DNA of 64,000 nucleotides from Halomonas sp. (GCF_017515565.1 NZ_JAFWFN010000005.1:1-64000); one strand, 5' to 3'. Shown: positions 27,056 to 38,094, counted from the stretch's first letter. Program-made: numbers and translations. The notes: generated by a model from the sequence alone, not told the origin.

Positions 27056-28333
27056 ATGGCCGACGGCAAAGGCAAGGACGAAGGTGGTAAGCTGCTTTAC
27101 TGTTCGTTTTGCGGTAAAAATCAAAACGAAGTACGTAAACTAATTGCAGGCCCGTCCGTATATATCTGCGATGAGTGTGTCGACTTATGTAATGACATCA
27201 TTCGCGAGGAAGTTCTCGAAGCCGATGCCGAGAGCGATGAGGAGCGTTTACCTACGCCCCGCGAAATACGTCACACATTAGACGATTACGTCATCGGGCA
27301 GGATCGCGCCAAAATGGTGCTTTCTGTAGCGGTTTATAACCACTACAAGCGCTTAAAAGCAGACGTGCGTGATGGCGATGTGGAGCTAGGTAAGTCTAAT
27401 ATTCTGCTCATTGGTCCGACCGGTAGTGGTAAAACGCTGCTGGCAGAAACCATGGCGCGGTTATTGAATGTGCCTTTCACCATTGCTGATGCAACAACAT
27501 TAACGGAAGCAGGCTACGTGGGTGAGGATGTCGAAAACATCATCCAGAAGTTGCTCCAGAAGTGTGATTACGACGTCGAAAAAGCTGAGCGCGGAATTGT
27601 CTATATTGACGAGATCGATAAGATTTCACGCAAATCTGATAACCCATCTATTACACGGGATGTATCAGGTGAGGGTGTACAGCAGGCGCTGCTTAAGCTA
27701 ATTGAAGGTACGACAGCCTCTGTGCCGCCACAAGGCGGCCGTAAACATCCGCAGCAAGAGTTTGTTCAGGTAAACACGGGTAATATTCTGTTTATCGTGG
27801 GTGGTGCGTTTGCTGGCTTGGATAAGGTCATTCGTGATCGCGCTGAGAAAGGCGGTATTGGTTTTAACGCCAGCGTGAAGAGTAAAGAATCCTCGCGTGG
27901 TGTTGGCGAGCTGCTTGCGGATGTTGAGCCAGAAGACTTAGTGAAATTTGGGTTAATACCCGAATTTGTAGGTCGACTGCCGGTAATAGCAACGCTCACC
28001 GAACTATCCGAAGATGCATTGGTGCAGATTCTGACCGAACCCAAGAACTCGCTTGTGAAGCAGTATGCCAAGCTCTTCGAAATGGAAGATGTCACACTTG
28101 AGTTTAGAGACGACGCGCTGCGCTCAGTAGCGGCTAAGGCAATGGAGCGTAAAACCGGCGCCCGTGGTCTGCGCTCTATTCTTGAGTCTGTACTGCTTGA
28201 CACTATGTATGAGATTCCTTCGCTGGAAGGTGTCAGCAAAGTGGTTATTGACGAGTCTGTGATTGCAGGAGAAAGCGAGCCACTGTTGCTTTACTCCCAA
28301 GAGGAAGCTCGCGTTGATGGCACTGACGGCTAG
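27056..28333 (+). CDS. clpX: ATP-dependent Clp protease ATP-binding subunit ClpX
   Basis: 425 residues: N-terminal four-cysteine zinc domain (CSFCGK...CDECVDLC, about residues 16-43), Walker A GPTGSGKT, pore loop GYVGED, Walker [10 protein letters not shown], sensor and C-terminal AAA lid. The hexamer recognises tagged substrates, unfolds them and feeds ClpP. Likely co-expressed with clpP, as no terminator lies between them. A long hairpin follows the gene. Confidence 0.98.
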   Translation: MADGKGKDEGGKLLYCSFCGKNQNEVRKLIAGPSVYICDECVDLCNDIIREEVLEADAESDEERLPTPREIRHTLDDYVIGQDRAKMVLSVAVYNHYKRLKADVRDGDVELGKSNILLIGPTGSGKTLLAETMARLLNVPFTIADATTLTEAGYVGEDVENIIQKLLQKCDYDVEKAERGIVYIDEIDKISRKSDNPSITRDVSGEGVQQALLKLIEGTTASVPPQGGRKHPQQEFVQVNTGNILFIVGGAFAGLDKVIRDRAEKGGIGFNASVKSKESSRGVGELLADVEPEDLVKFGLIPEFVGRLPVIATLTELSEDALVQILTEPKNSLVKQYAKLFEMEDVTLEFRDDALRSVAAKAMERKTGARGLRSILESVLLDTMYEIPSLEGVSKVVIDESVIAGESEPLLLYSQEEARVDGTDG

Positions 28334-28380
28334 CCAATTGGCTTGCACCGCGGCCTAGCATATGTCGCTTGTGTTGAACC

Positions 28381-28404
28381 AGGGGGTCGCCTAGGCGACC
28401 CCCT
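28381..28404. terminator. perfect hairpin after clpX
   Basis: AGGGGGTCGCC and GGCGACCCCCT form an 11-bp perfect inverted repeat separated by TA. There is no T run, so it could be an mRNA-stabilising 3' end or a factor-assisted terminator rather than a simple intrinsic one. The rest of the clpX-lon spacer (28405-28556) must carry the lon promoter. Confidence 0.55.
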
Positions 28405-28556
28405 GCTATTAGGCATGATGCATTTTTGTGGCATGCTTTTAGTATAGTGCTTTTACATAGTGTTCTTGTACAATGTTTGTGCAAGTGCTTTTCATGCTGT
28501 GAGGTGCTTGTTCAAGTACCCTTAAAGTACACATCCGATTTTGAGGAACGTCTGCG

Positions 28557-30986
28557 ATGCAGCAGAACGCCGAACAGACACAATGTCTACCCCTGTTGCC
28601 GTTGCGGGATGTCGTTGTTTACCCGCAAATGGTCATCCCTCTTTTTGTTGGCCGTGAAAAATCTATCCAAGCCTTGGAAGCGGCGATGGAGGCCGACAAG
28701 CGTGTACTGCTGGTGGCTCAGCGCGAGGCTTCTCAGGATGATCCGGACAACGCAGATCTTTACGCCATGGGGACTGTGGCGGATATTATGCAGTTGCTGA
28801 AACTGCCAGACGGCACCGTAAAGGTGCTTATTGAGGGCAGTTTTCGAGCTGATGTTGTCACTATTGAAGAAAATGAAGCAGGTTATACTCAGGCCCATCT
28901 AGTAGCGCGTGAGAGTGAGCCGCTTACCAGTCGCGAGCAAGAAGCGCTGGTGCGCGTGCTGCTAAATCAATTTGAGCAGTACGTAAAGCTATCCAAAAAA
29001 GTCCCCAACGAAGTTCTCAACTCCCTTTCGGGGATTGAAGACCCTAGCCGTTTGGTGGACACCATCTGCGCGCATTTGTCGCTGAAAATCGGTGACAAAC
29101 AAGAGTTGCTAGAGATGGATCGTGTGCGGGACCGCATCGAACATTTGATGGCGTTAATTGAGTCTGAAATCGATTTGCTGCAAGTCGAGAAGCGCATTCG
29201 TTCTCGCGTCAAAGAGCAGATGGAAAAGACACAGCGTGAGTACTATCTGAATGAACAGATGAAAGCCATCCAGAAAGAGATGGGTGAGCTGGATAATGTT
29301 CCTAATGAGACGGAAAAGTACGAGCAGGCCATCCAGTCTTCAGGCATGCCCAAAGAGGCGGCTGAAAAAGCGACTCAAGAGCTTAATAAGCTTAAGATGA
29401 TGGCAACCAACTCCGCTGAAGCTACTGTCGTGCGGTCTTACCTGGACTGGCTAATCGCTGTTCCTTGGAAAAAGCGCACGCGGGTAAAGCATGACTTGGT
29501 AAAAGCTCAGCAAGTGCTTGATGAGGATCACTACGGTCTGGAAGAGGTCAAGGCTCGTATACTGGAGTACTTGGCGGTACAGAAGCGCGTACGCAAGATG
29601 AAAGGCCCTGTGCTGTGTTTAGTGGGGCCGCCTGGTGTGGGTAAGACCTCTCTTGGGCAGTCGATTGCGCGAGCGACCAATCGTAAATATGTACGCTTGG
29701 CGTTAGGTGGTGTGCGCGATGAATCAGAGATTCGTGGCCACCGGCGTACTTATATTGGGTCGCTACCCGGTAAATTGATGCAGCGAATGAGTCGGGCAGG
29801 TGTGAAAAACCCGCTCTTCTTACTTGATGAAGTCGATAAGCTGGGTATGGATCATCGTGGTGACCCTGCGTCAGCGCTTTTGGAAGTTCTCGATCCTGAA
29901 CAAAATAATAGCTTTAGTGATCATTACTTAGAGCTTGACTACGATCTCTCCGAAACGTTGTTTATCTGTACTGCAAACTCGATGAATATCCCCGGTCCGC
30001 TGCTTGACCGTATGGAGATTATTCGTCTGCCGGGTTACACCGAAGATGAGAAGCTGGCTATCGCCAAACGCTACTTGTTGCCTAAGCAGCTGGAAGCTAA
30101 TGGTCTCAAAGATGCAGAGCTGGCACTGCAGGATGATGCGTTATTAGAGCTGGTGCGCTACTACACGCGTGAAGCAGGTGTGCGTGAATTAGAGCGCCAA
30201 ATCGCGAAAGTATGCCGAAAGGTGCTGCGCGAACGTCTAGAGGCGGAGCGGGTCTCTCAAGAGCAGAAAGGTAGCAAATTACAAGCGGGCCAAGTGTTGG
30301 CCGCAGAAGAGATCGAGGCCTATGCGGGTGTGCGGCGCTACAGCTACGGGCTAGCAGAGAAAGAGAACCAAGTGGGGCGTGTAACCGGACTTGCCTGGAC
30401 CTCCGTTGGTGGTGAGCTGCTCAATATTGAGTCTGTGGTGACACCTGGTAAAGGCCGTATTAATAAAACGGGTTCGCTTGGCGACGTGATGAAAGAGTCG
30501 GTAAGCGCTGCTCAAACGGTGGTCAAGGCGCGTGCACATGAGTACGGGATCGACCCCCAGCGGTTTGAGACCGAAGACCTTCATATACACGTTCCGGAAG
30601 GTGCTACTCCGAAGGACGGGCCCAGTGCTGGCATCGCCATGGTGACAGCGATTGTCTCGGCCTATACTCAGCGTGCGGTTCGCTGTGATGTTGCCATGAC
30701 AGGTGAGGTTAACTTGCGTGGAGAAGTATTGCCTATCGGCGGGTTAAAGGAGAAATTGCTGGCAGCTCGTCGCGGTGGTATAAAGACCGTCTTAATTCCT
30801 GAGGAAAATCGTCGAGATCTCAAGGAAGTACCGGAAAATATCAAAGGTGCACTTGATATTCGTCCCGTACAATGGATAGATGAGGTGTTAGCGGTAGCGC
30901 TTGTGAACGATCAAGTCGACGAAGGTGCCTCGTTAAAAGGTACTGATAAGTCTTTTAGTTCGAATGCCGTAGTCAGCACGCATTAA
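28557..30986 (+). CDS. lon: ATP-dependent protease Lon
   Basis: 809 residues: N-terminal substrate domain (CLPLLPLRDVVVYP), helical linker, AAA module with Walker A GPPGVGKT and Walker B LFLLDEVDK, and the protease domain with the catalytic Ser in DGPSAGIAM and Lys in GGLKEKLLAA. It degrades misfolded and regulatory proteins in the cytoplasm. It has its own 223-base upstream region; I could not find a convincing heat-shock promoter there. Confidence 0.98.
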   Translation: MQQNAEQTQCLPLLPLRDVVVYPQMVIPLFVGREKSIQALEAAMEADKRVLLVAQREASQDDPDNADLYAMGTVADIMQLLKLPDGTVKVLIEGSFRADVVTIEENEAGYTQAHLVARESEPLTSREQEALVRVLLNQFEQYVKLSKKVPNEVLNSLSGIEDPSRLVDTICAHLSLKIGDKQELLEMDRVRDRIEHLMALIESEIDLLQVEKRIRSRVKEQMEKTQREYYLNEQMKAIQKEMGELDNVPNETEKYEQAIQSSGMPKEAAEKATQELNKLKMMATNSAEATVVRSYLDWLIAVPWKKRTRVKHDLVKAQQVLDEDHYGLEEVKARILEYLAVQKRVRKMKGPVLCLVGPPGVGKTSLGQSIARATNRKYVRLALGGVRDESEIRGHRRTYIGSLPGKLMQRMSRAGVKNPLFLLDEVDKLGMDHRGDPASALLEVLDPEQNNSFSDHYLELDYDLSETLFICTANSMNIPGPLLDRMEIIRLPGYTEDEKLAIAKRYLLPKQLEANGLKDAELALQDDALLELVRYYTREAGVRELERQIAKVCRKVLRERLEAERVSQEQKGSKLQAGQVLAAEEIEAYAGVRRYSYGLAEKENQVGRVTGLAWTSVGGELLNIESVVTPGKGRINKTGSLGDVMKESVSAAQTVVKARAHEYGIDPQRFETEDLHIHVPEGATPKDGPSAGIAMVTAIVSAYTQRAVRCDVAMTGEVNLRGEVLPIGGLKEKLLAARRGGIKTVLIPEENRRDLKEVPENIKGALDIRPVQWIDEVLAVALVNDQVDEGASLKGTDKSFSSNAVVSTH

Positions 30987-30994
30987 GCATTAGG

Positions 30995-31014
30995 GCTCTT
31001 TAGAGCTTTAATAT
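30995..31014 (+). terminator. weak terminator after lon
   Basis: GCTCT (30995-30999) and AGAGC (31002-31006) form a short stem followed by TTTAATATT. The weak stem may allow some readthrough to hupB. Confidence 0.45.
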
Positions 31015-31179
31015 TACGTAATAAGTTTGCCGATTGCCGTGTGCAAAGGGCATTCCGCGGCTCGGTCGCTTGACAGGTGTTTCAAGGCATTGCTATAAAA
31101 CGCAGCTATGCTTTGAGGTTGTAGCACCCGGTGATTGCGCCGTTCAGAGCCATTTTTTGAAACAGTTAAGGGGTGAAGT

Positions 31180-31452
31180 GTGAATAAGTCCGAGCTGATT
31201 GAAGCTATTGCCGCGTCTGCTGATATTCCGAAAGCAGCGGCAACCCGCGCATTGGATGCCATGGTGGAGTCTGTCACCGATAGCCTCAAAAAAGGCGAGA
31301 GTGTTTCACTGGTAGGCTTTGGTACTTTCGCGATTAAAGAACGCGCTGCACGTACAGGCCGCAACCCACAAACGGGCCAGCCAATTCAAATCAGCGCTGC
31401 TAAGGTTCCCAGCTTTAAAGCCGGTAAAGCGCTGAAAGACGCCGTCAACTAA
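31180..31452 (+). CDS. hupB: DNA-binding protein HU-beta
   Basis: 90 residues with the DNABII fold: [45 protein letters not shown] and [15 protein letters not shown]. It binds DNA without strong sequence preference and shapes the nucleoid. The start is a GTG at 31180 with AAGGGG about eight bases upstream; no in-frame ATG gives a full-length protein. The lon-hupB-ppiD order is classic. Followed by a strong terminator. Confidence 0.96.
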   Translation: MNKSELIEAIAASADIPKAAATRALDAMVESVTDSLKKGESVSLVGFGTFAIKERAARTGRNPQTGQPIQISAAKVPSFKAGKALKDAVN

Positions 31453-31474
31453 TTGGCGCATTTGTTGTAATCTA

Positions 31475-31510
31475 ATGGGCGCATCGCATCAGCGATGCGC
31501 CCATGTTATT
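31475..31510 (+). terminator. terminator after hupB
   Basis: A perfect 13-bp stem, ATGGGCGCATCGC and its complement, closes loop ATCA and is followed by GTTATTTTCT. Confidence 0.85.
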
Positions 31511-31563
31511 TTCTAGCCCGTTATTTGGGGCGATGGTTTTTGCTGTAATAATCTGAGGCTAGC

Positions 31564-33381
31564 ATGCTGCAAAGTATTCGAGACGGCTCCAGAAGCTGGG
31601 GTGCCAAAATAATCATCGGTGTTATGGTGGCTGCCATGGCACTGTTCGGTATTGAGTCGCTGTTCAGCGTATTCGGCAGTGATCCCAATGAAGTAGCAAG
31701 CGTCAATGGCGAGCCGATCATGCGTCAGCAGGTTGAGCTTGAGGTTCAGCGCGCATTACGCTCTGGGCAAGTGCCGCCAGAACAAGAGCGTGCTTTGCGT
31801 AACGAAATGCTCGATCAGCTTATTACTCAAAAGCTGTTGACCCAGTACGCAGAAGATGGCGGGTTCTATGTGTCGGATGCCCAGTTGGACCAGATGATTA
31901 TTGGTCTACCTGAATTCCATGATCAGGATGGCCGCTTCTCATCTGAAGTTTTTCGTAACCGTTTGGCCGGAGCGGGTTATACACCGCTCTCATTCCGCGA
32001 AGAGCTCCGGGTAGATATTAAGCGCCAGCACCTTCAGCAAGGTTTGGCATTTAGCGACTTTAGCTTAGCCAGTGAGCAGGAGCGGTTGGCAGAACTGCAG
32101 CGTCAGCAGCGTAGTTTCCGTTATGCAATGTTAAGTGCCGATGATGTTGAACTAGACATCCAAGTCACTGAAGAGCAGATGCAGGCTTATTACGATGCCA
32201 ATCAGTCACGCTTTGAGCGTCCCGAACAGGTGCGTGTTGAGTATGTGATGATTGATCGTCAGGAAATGGCTGCAGGACGTGAGGTTGATGAAGATGCCTT
32301 GCGTGCGGCATGGCGCGAACAGAATCGAAGCGCCGATCGCCAAGTGTCCCATATTATGGTGACTTTTGGCGGTGATCGCAGCCGTGAAGAAGCCCAGGAG
32401 CGCGCTGAGGCAGCGCTGCAGGCTTTGGAAGGGGGAGATACCTTTGCTGAAACGGCTTTACGCTATTCCGACGATACTGCCAGTGCAGAAGAGGGTGGCG
32501 ACTTAGGCGTGATTAGTCGTGGCTTCTTTGGTGATGCCTTTGACGAGGCTGCCTTTGCGCTGGGTGAAGGTGAAACGTCTCAACTGGTAGAAATGGACGG
32601 CGCTTTCCATATTTTGCAGGTGACTGGCATAGCAGCGCCAACGTTTGAAGAGCAGCGCGATGCGCTTCAGCAGGAAGTAGCGCTGCGTGAAGTGAACGAT
32701 GACTTTAATCGCCAGGTTCAGCGCTTAATTGACGAAAGTTTTGCCGCTGATGATCTACAAAGTGTAGCAGATGACCTTGGCTTGACGCTCAGTCAGACAG
32801 ACTGGCTAGCCCGTGGCGAAGGCGAGGGTGTGTTATCCGAACCAGGAGTGCTGGATGAAGCATTCAGCGCTGACGTGCTTGAAGAGGGTTATAACAGCGA
32901 AGTGATCGAGCTTGACGACGACCGTCGTCTGGTTCTACGCGTCGCCGAGCATCGTGAACCTACCCGGCTAGATCTGGATGATGTGCGCGGCGAAGTCGAA
33001 AGTGCTGTTGCTGCACAGCAGCGTCAAGAGGCGCTTCAGGACGAGGCTGCGCGTATTATTTCAGCGCTAGAGTCAGGTAACGCTGTAGATGTTTCATGGC
33101 TTGAAGCTACTAATGTATCGCGCCAGTCTGATAGTACATTGCCACAAACGCTGGTGCAGGAGGTGTTTCGCATGCCTCGTCCTCAAGAAGGGCAAAATAT
33201 CTATCGTTCGATAGTGCTACCGCAAAGTGTGGCGGTGGTCGCATTGGATAGCGTGTCTACTGGAGAAGTGGATGAGCAGATAACCTCTTTTGTGGCGCAA
33301 ATGGCTGAACAGCTTCGCGCGCAATCAGTCATCCAAGGGTTGATTGATGACCTGCGCAGTGATGCTGATATTGAGCGATAA
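31564..33381 (+). CDS. ppiD: periplasmic folding chaperone PpiD (SurA N-terminal domain)
   Basis: 605 residues: short cytoplasmic start MLQSIRDGSRSWGAK, one membrane helix (about 16-38), SurA-like chaperone segment (VNGEPIMRQQVELEVQR), and a parvulin domain (VSHIMVTFGGDRS...GGDLGVISRGFF, about 260-355), then a long helical region. PpiD is anchored in the inner membrane next to SecYEG and aids folding of exported proteins. It is acidic, as expected for a halophile's periplasmic protein. A bidirectional terminator follows. Confidence 0.93.
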   Translation: MLQSIRDGSRSWGAKIIIGVMVAAMALFGIESLFSVFGSDPNEVASVNGEPIMRQQVELEVQRALRSGQVPPEQERALRNEMLDQLITQKLLTQYAEDGGFYVSDAQLDQMIIGLPEFHDQDGRFSSEVFRNRLAGAGYTPLSFREELRVDIKRQHLQQGLAFSDFSLASEQERLAELQRQQRSFRYAMLSADDVELDIQVTEEQMQAYYDANQSRFERPEQVRVEYVMIDRQEMAAGREVDEDALRAAWREQNRSADRQVSHIMVTFGGDRSREEAQERAEAALQALEGGDTFAETALRYSDDTASAEEGGDLGVISRGFFGDAFDEAAFALGEGETSQLVEMDGAFHILQVTGIAAPTFEEQRDALQQEVALREVNDDFNRQVQRLIDESFAADDLQSVADDLGLTLSQTDWLARGEGEGVLSEPGVLDEAFSADVLEEGYNSEVIELDDDRRLVLRVAEHREPTRLDLDDVRGEVESAVAAQQRQEALQDEAARIISALESGNAVDVSWLEATNVSRQSDSTLPQTLVQEVFRMPRPQEGQNIYRSIVLPQSVAVVALDSVSTGEVDEQITSFVAQMAEQLRAQSVIQGLIDDLRSDADIER

Positions 33382-33420
33382 ATATTGAATAGCACCAAAA
33401 CTAAATAGCATCAAAACTGA

Positions 33421-33449
33421 AAAAGCCGATCATGTGATCGGCTTTTTTA
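33421..33449. terminator. bidirectional terminator between ppiD and lpxH
   Basis: GCCGATCA (33426-33433) and TGATCGGC (33436-33443) form a perfect stem flanked by AAAAA and TTTTTT, so it can end both convergent transcripts. Confidence 0.92.
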
Positions 33450-33478
33450 CTGCTTTTTTTCAACGCTACCAACGATAG

Positions 33479-34249
33479 CTATGGCGGGGAGTGCAGTGCG
33501 AACTGGCGAAGCACGGGCATGGCTTGGTGTTCAGGTGTTTGCTCAATGATTACGTCCCAACCATGCTGGTTATCCCAGTCGCCGAGTACAAACCTTTTAG
33601 CAGGCATGTCCTCCACCGTTATGTCATGCACTTTCGGGCGGTGAGTATGACCGTGAATCATGGTCGATACGCCAAAGCGTGCCATTAGCTGCACTACTTC
33701 ATCATGGGTAACATCCATGATCTCTTCGGCCTTATTAGCGTTGGCATCCCCCGACTGCATGCGTAAGCTTTTAGCGAGCTCTGTGCGTTGCTCCAGTGGA
33801 AGCGCTAATATTTGCGCTTGCCACTGTGGATCCCGAGACTGTTGGCGAAACGCCATATAGGCCTCATCTCTGGTGCATAAGCTATCGCCATGGAGGATTA
33901 CCACCGGAACGCCTTGAAGCTCAACTGCCTGGGCTTCGGGTAGTAAGTTTCCCTGGCAGGCATTAATAAAGCGCTCACCGATTAAAAAATCACGGTTGCC
34001 ATGCAGAAAGTTGACGGCTGTTCCATTGCTGCTAAGCGCTCGCAACCGCTGGATAACGTCATGGGCGATTACGCTCAGGGGGTGCGGCGTATCGAGAAGG
34101 TCATCGCCGATCCAGGCATCAAAAAGGTCGCCCAAAATATATAGGGCGTCTGCCCCCGTGGCAGTTTGTTCTAAATAGCGATAAAACCCTTGGTTAATTT
34201 CAGGTGTCTCGCTACTCAGGTGCATGTCGGCTACCAACAAAGTGCGCAT
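33479..34249 (-). CDS. lpxH: UDP-2,3-diacylglucosamine diphosphatase
   Basis: 256 residues with the calcineurin-like metallophosphoesterase signatures: ADMHL, GDLFDAWIGDD, LHGNRDFLIG, HGDSL and GHTHRP, which bind the two metal ions. LpxH removes UMP from UDP-2,3-diacylglucosamine to give lipid X in lipid A synthesis. It lies 15 bases after ppiB on the minus strand, the common ppiB-lpxH pairing. Confidence 0.95.
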   Translation of the reverse strand: MRTLLVADMHLSSETPEINQGFYRYLEQTATGADALYILGDLFDAWIGDDLLDTPHPLSVIAHDVIQRLRALSSNGTAVNFLHGNRDFLIGERFINACQGNLLPEAQAVELQGVPVVILHGDSLCTRDEAYMAFRQQSRDPQWQAQILALPLEQRTELAKSLRMQSGDANANKAEEIMDVTHDEVVQLMARFGVSTMIHGHTHRPKVHDITVEDMPAKRFVLGDWDNQHGWDVIIEQTPEHQAMPVLRQFALHSPP

Positions 34250-34264
34250 AAGACTCCCAGGCGT

Positions 34265-34765
34265 TTATTCTGCTTCTTTTACGTACGCACGTTCAATGAT
34301 CACATCTTCAGCGGGTACGTCCGCATGCATGCCGCGGCGGGTAGTGTTAACGCCTTTGATGGCGTTGACTACGTCCATTCCGTCGACCACTTCACCAAAT
34401 ACAGCGTAGCCCCAACCTTGAAGGCTCTTGCCGCTATGGTTTAGGAAGCTATTGTTACCCACATTAATAAAAAACTGTGCAGTGGCAGAGTGAGGGTCTT
34501 GGGTGCGCGCCATAGCGAGCGTGCCTTCGGTATTTTGCAGGCCGTTATCGGCTTCGTTTTCAATAGGGTCGCGGGTCGGCTTTTGATTGAATTCTTGGTC
34601 GAAACCGCCGCCCTGAACCATGAAGCCATCGATGACGCGGTGAAAGAGCGTGCCGTCGTAAAATCCTTCGCGCACATATTGCTCAAAGTTAGCAGCGCTA
34701 ATGGGCGCTTTTTCATGATTAAGCGCAATAGTGATGTCACCGTGGTTGGTCTGTAATACGATCAT
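34265..34765 (-). CDS. ppiB: cytoplasmic peptidyl-prolyl cis-trans isomerase (cyclophilin)
   Basis: 166 residues from the ATG at 34765 (AGGAA upstream); a TTG six codons earlier is less likely. Cyclophilin motifs: [30 protein letters not shown], with the active-site Arg and Phe/Met/Gln, and [11 protein letters not shown]. No signal peptide, so cytoplasmic PpiB rather than PpiA. It is divergent from glnS with about 156 bases between. Confidence 0.94.
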   Translation of the reverse strand: MIVLQTNHGDITIALNHEKAPISAANFEQYVREGFYDGTLFHRVIDGFMVQGGGFDQEFNQKPTRDPIENEADNGLQNTEGTLAMARTQDPHSATAQFFINVGNNSFLNHSGKSLQGWGYAVFGEVVDGMDVVNAIKGVNTTRRGMHADVPAEDVIIERAYVKEAE

Positions 34766-34797
34766 AGATAAATTCCTGTTCAATAAAGGCGTTCGCC

Positions 34798-34828
34798 TTG
34801 GCGCTGTGCATCGGCGTCACGTTATAAT
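34798..34828 (+). promoter_or_regulatory. possible glnS promoter
   Basis: A perfect -10 hexamer TATAAT (34823-34828) lies 93 bases before the glnS ATG. The best -35 is TTGGCG (34798-34803) with a long 19-base spacer. Confidence 0.45.
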
Positions 34829-34921
34829 AGCGGTTTTGCCCGGCGCCGCGAAGCGCTAACCCTATTAGCGTAGGCATCGGTTGCCTAGCACGCCATCCAC
34901 CATGAGGTTATCAACACCACC

Positions 34922-36601
34922 ATGACCAACGAGACCACCCCAGCGCCGAACTTCATCCGCAACCAAGTACGCGACGAAATTGAGGGCGGCCAGGTCAGTA
35001 AAATTGTCACGCGCTTTCCCCCCGAGCCCAATGGCTTTCTGCATATCGGCCACGCTAAGTCGATCTGCCTAAATTTCGGGTTGGCGGAGCAGTTGGGTGG
35101 TGAGTGTCACCTACGTTTTGACGACACCAACCCGGCGAAAGAAGAGCAGGCGTATATTGATGCCATTCAGGAAGATGTAAGTTGGCTGGGGTTCGAGTGG
35201 GCTGGCCCGGTGCGCTTTGCATCGGATTACTTCGACCAACTCTACACCTGGGCGCAGCACTTAATCCGTGAGGGCAAAGCGTATGTTGACGATTTATCGC
35301 CGGACGAAATCCGTGAATATCGCGGCACCTTAACCGAACCCGGCAAGCCAAGCCCTTACCGCGAGCGTAGCGTCGAAGAAAACATTGATCTTCTTGAGCG
35401 GATGCGTATCGGCGAGTTCGCAGAAGGTGGGAAAGTGCTGCGCGCTAAAATTGATATGGCGTCTCCTAATATTAATTTGCGTGACCCGATTCTTTACCGC
35501 GTTCGGCACGCCCACCATCATCAAACTGGGGATAAGTGGAAAATCTACCCCTCTTACGATTTCACCCATGGCCAATCAGATGCTATCGAGGGCATTACCC
35601 ACTCGATCTGCACGTTGGAGTTTGAAGATCACCGCCCGCTGTATGAGTGGTTTTTAAACAACCTTCCAGTGCCAGCGAAACCGCGCCAAATTGAGTTCGC
35701 CCGCCTGAATCTTGATTACACGCTAACCTCTAAGCGCAAGTTGAAGCTATTGGTTGACGAGCAAATAGTCGATGGGTGGGACGACCCGCGTATGCCGACA
35801 ATTTCCGGTATGCGTCGTCGTGGCTACACACCAGCCTCAATTCGTAAGTTCTGTGAAATGATCGGTGTTACCCGGGCTGACGGCGGTTTGGTTGATATCG
35901 CGATGCTGACTCATGCGATTCGCTCAGACCTTGAGGACAATGCCCCGCGCGCGATGTGCGTGCTAAAACCGCTTAAGGTGGTGTTGACCAACGTTCCGGA
36001 AGACCATGAAGAAGTCTACGAAGTGCCAGGACATCCAGCGCGGGATGATATGGCCGTTCGTAAAGTACCGTTTAGCCGCGAGCTTTACATCGACCATGAT
36101 GATTTTATGGAAGATGCCCCCAAAAAGTTCTTCCGCCTAGCGCCGGGGAAAGAAGTGCGGTTGCGCAATAGCTATGTGATTCGCTGCGATGATGTGATTA
36201 AAGACTCAGCGGGTGAGGTGACCGAGCTGCACTGCTCAGTAGATTTCGATACCCTGGGCAAAAACCCAGAAGGGCGCAAAGTGAAAGGCGTCATTCATTG
36301 GGTGAGCGCGGCCCACGGTGTGCCCATGGAAGTTCGCTTGTATGAAAACCTGTTCTTAGTTGAGCAGCCGGATCGTGACAAAGATGTCGACTTTCTCGAG
36401 CACCTCAACCCAGAGTCCCTGACTGTGTGTCAGGCGATTGGCGAGCTTAGCTTGGCCGATGCGGCCCCAGAAGATCGCTTCCAGTTTGAGCGGATGGGGT
36501 ATTTTTGTGCCGACCGTCACGCCTCCAAACCAGGACTGCCGGTGTTTAATCGGACCGTAGGATTAAAAGATAGCTGGGCGAAAATCAAACAGAAGGGTTA
36601 A
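34922..36601 (+). CDS. glnS: glutamine-tRNA ligase
   Basis: 559 residues, class I synthetase of the glutamyl group: [17 protein letters not shown] (HIGH motif), [22 protein letters not shown] (the KMSKS-like loop), and the two beta-barrel anticodon domains at the C-terminus. It charges tRNA-Gln directly, so this organism does not rely on the GatCAB route for Gln. cysS follows after 11 bases, indicating one operon. Confidence 0.97.
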   Translation: MTNETTPAPNFIRNQVRDEIEGGQVSKIVTRFPPEPNGFLHIGHAKSICLNFGLAEQLGGECHLRFDDTNPAKEEQAYIDAIQEDVSWLGFEWAGPVRFASDYFDQLYTWAQHLIREGKAYVDDLSPDEIREYRGTLTEPGKPSPYRERSVEENIDLLERMRIGEFAEGGKVLRAKIDMASPNINLRDPILYRVRHAHHHQTGDKWKIYPSYDFTHGQSDAIEGITHSICTLEFEDHRPLYEWFLNNLPVPAKPRQIEFARLNLDYTLTSKRKLKLLVDEQIVDGWDDPRMPTISGMRRRGYTPASIRKFCEMIGVTRADGGLVDIAMLTHAIRSDLEDNAPRAMCVLKPLKVVLTNVPEDHEEVYEVPGHPARDDMAVRKVPFSRELYIDHDDFMEDAPKKFFRLAPGKEVRLRNSYVIRCDDVIKDSAGEVTELHCSVDFDTLGKNPEGRKVKGVIHWVSAAHGVPMEVRLYENLFLVEQPDRDKDVDFLEHLNPESLTVCQAIGELSLADAAPEDRFQFERMGYFCADRHASKPGLPVFNRTVGLKDSWAKIKQKG

Positions 36602-36612
36602 GGAATAGTCAT

Positions 36613-38058
36613 ATGCAGATTTACAATACGCTGACACGCCGCAAAGAACCGTTTACCCCGCTCGTCGCGGGTAAAGTAAGCATGTATGTCTGTGGCATGA
36701 CGGTGTATGACTATTGTCACCTTGGCCACGCACGGGTCATGGTGGCCTTCGATGTGATTACCCGTTATCTTCGCCATCGCGGTTACGATGTCACCTACGT
36801 TCGCAATATCACCGATATAGACGACAAAATCCTTAAGCGCGCTGACGAAAACGGCGAAACGATTAGCGCGCTGACGGAGCGTATGATTGATGCAATGCAC
36901 GATGATGAAACGCGCCTGAACGTGTTGCCGCCGAGCAGTGAGCCCCGTGCTACGGGGCATATTGGCGATATCATCGCGATGATCGAAACACTCATTGATA
37001 AAGGCTTTGCCTACCCCGCTGCGAATGGCGATGTCTATTACCGGGTGCGTAAGTTTGCGAACTACGGCAGGCTGAATAACCGTCAGCTCGACGATATGCG
37101 CTCGGGTGCACGGGTGGAAGTGGATGTGCATAAAGAAGATCCGCTCGACTTCGTGCTATGGAAAGCCGCCAAGCCTACTGAGGCTCACTGGCCCTCGCCG
37201 TGGGGAGATGGCCGTCCTGGCTGGCATATTGAGTGCTCTGCCATGTCGACCTGCTGCTTAGGTGATACATTCGATATTCATGGTGGCGGACCCGACCTTA
37301 CGTTTCCCCATCACGAAAATGAAATTGCCCAGTCTGAGGCGGCTACCGGCAAAACCTACGTTAATACCTGGATGCACGCAGGCGCTGTGCGGGTTAATCA
37401 GGAAAAGATGTCGAAATCCTTAGGCAACTTTTTCACTATCCGTGATGTGCTAGCAGAGCACGATCCAGAGGTTGTACGCTACCTGTTAGTCGCCAGCCAC
37501 TACCGTAGCGCGATTAATTATTCGGTGGATTCACTAGTTGAGGCACGTAAATCGTTAACGCGGTTTTATACGGCACTTGAGGGCGTAGAGGTACAGAAGA
37601 GTGTAGGTAAAGAGGTACAGGAGCCTACTAGTGGGGGTGCGTCTATCGCCGGGAAAGAAGAAGTTGCTACTTATAGCGAACGCTTCACGACGGCGATGGA
37701 TGATGATTTCAACACACCCGAAGCACTTGCAGTGCTGTTTGATTTAGCCCGCGAGGTTAACCGTGCGAAAGGCGAGTCTCCTCAAAAAGCGCTGCTTCTG
37801 GCACTTGAGCTTAAGCGTTTAGCCAGCGTGCTGGGCTTGCTGCAGCAATCGCCCGACACCTTCTTAAAGGGGTCGCAGCAGCAAGGTATTGCGCTAAGCG
37901 AGAGCGAGATTGAAGCCAAAATTGCCCAGCGCAAAGAGGCTAAAGCCAGTAAGGATTTTGCTCAAGCAGACGCGATCCGCGACGAGTTGGCAGCGCTTGG
38001 TATTATTCTAAAGGACTCTCGGGAAGGAACCACGTGGGTTATTGAAGCGCCTCAATAA
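36613..38058 (+). CDS. cysS: cysteine-tRNA ligase
   Basis: 481 residues: zinc ligand Cys in [15 protein letters not shown] (HIGH motif), WHIECSAMS and [10 protein letters not shown] (other zinc ligands), and [10 protein letters not shown]. It charges tRNA-Cys. Between the catalytic core and helical domain there is a low-complexity insert of about 25 residues ([21 protein letters not shown]), which probably explains why it is longer than the 461-residue E. coli enzyme. It ends before an 11-bp perfect hairpin. Confidence 0.96.
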   Translation: MQIYNTLTRRKEPFTPLVAGKVSMYVCGMTVYDYCHLGHARVMVAFDVITRYLRHRGYDVTYVRNITDIDDKILKRADENGETISALTERMIDAMHDDETRLNVLPPSSEPRATGHIGDIIAMIETLIDKGFAYPAANGDVYYRVRKFANYGRLNNRQLDDMRSGARVEVDVHKEDPLDFVLWKAAKPTEAHWPSPWGDGRPGWHIECSAMSTCCLGDTFDIHGGGPDLTFPHHENEIAQSEAATGKTYVNTWMHAGAVRVNQEKMSKSLGNFFTIRDVLAEHDPEVVRYLLVASHYRSAINYSVDSLVEARKSLTRFYTALEGVEVQKSVGKEVQEPTSGGASIAGKEEVATYSERFTTAMDDDFNTPEALAVLFDLAREVNRAKGESPQKALLLALELKRLASVLGLLQQSPDTFLKGSQQQGIALSESEIEAKIAQRKEAKASKDFAQADAIRDELAALGIILKDSREGTTWVIEAPQ

Positions 38059-38068
38059 ATCGCAATGT

Positions 38069-38094
38069 TCAGACGCCGCGAGAGCGGCGTCTGA
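38069..38094 (+). terminator. hairpin after cysS
   Basis: TCAGACGCCGC (38069-38079) and GCGGCGTCTGA (38084-38094) form a perfect 11-bp stem with loop GAGA. No T run follows, so termination may be partial. Confidence 0.6.

Noticed and set aside
36598..37131. 177-codon frame antisense to cysS
   Set aside because: It is fully inside the conserved catalytic core of cysS and lacks a start signal.
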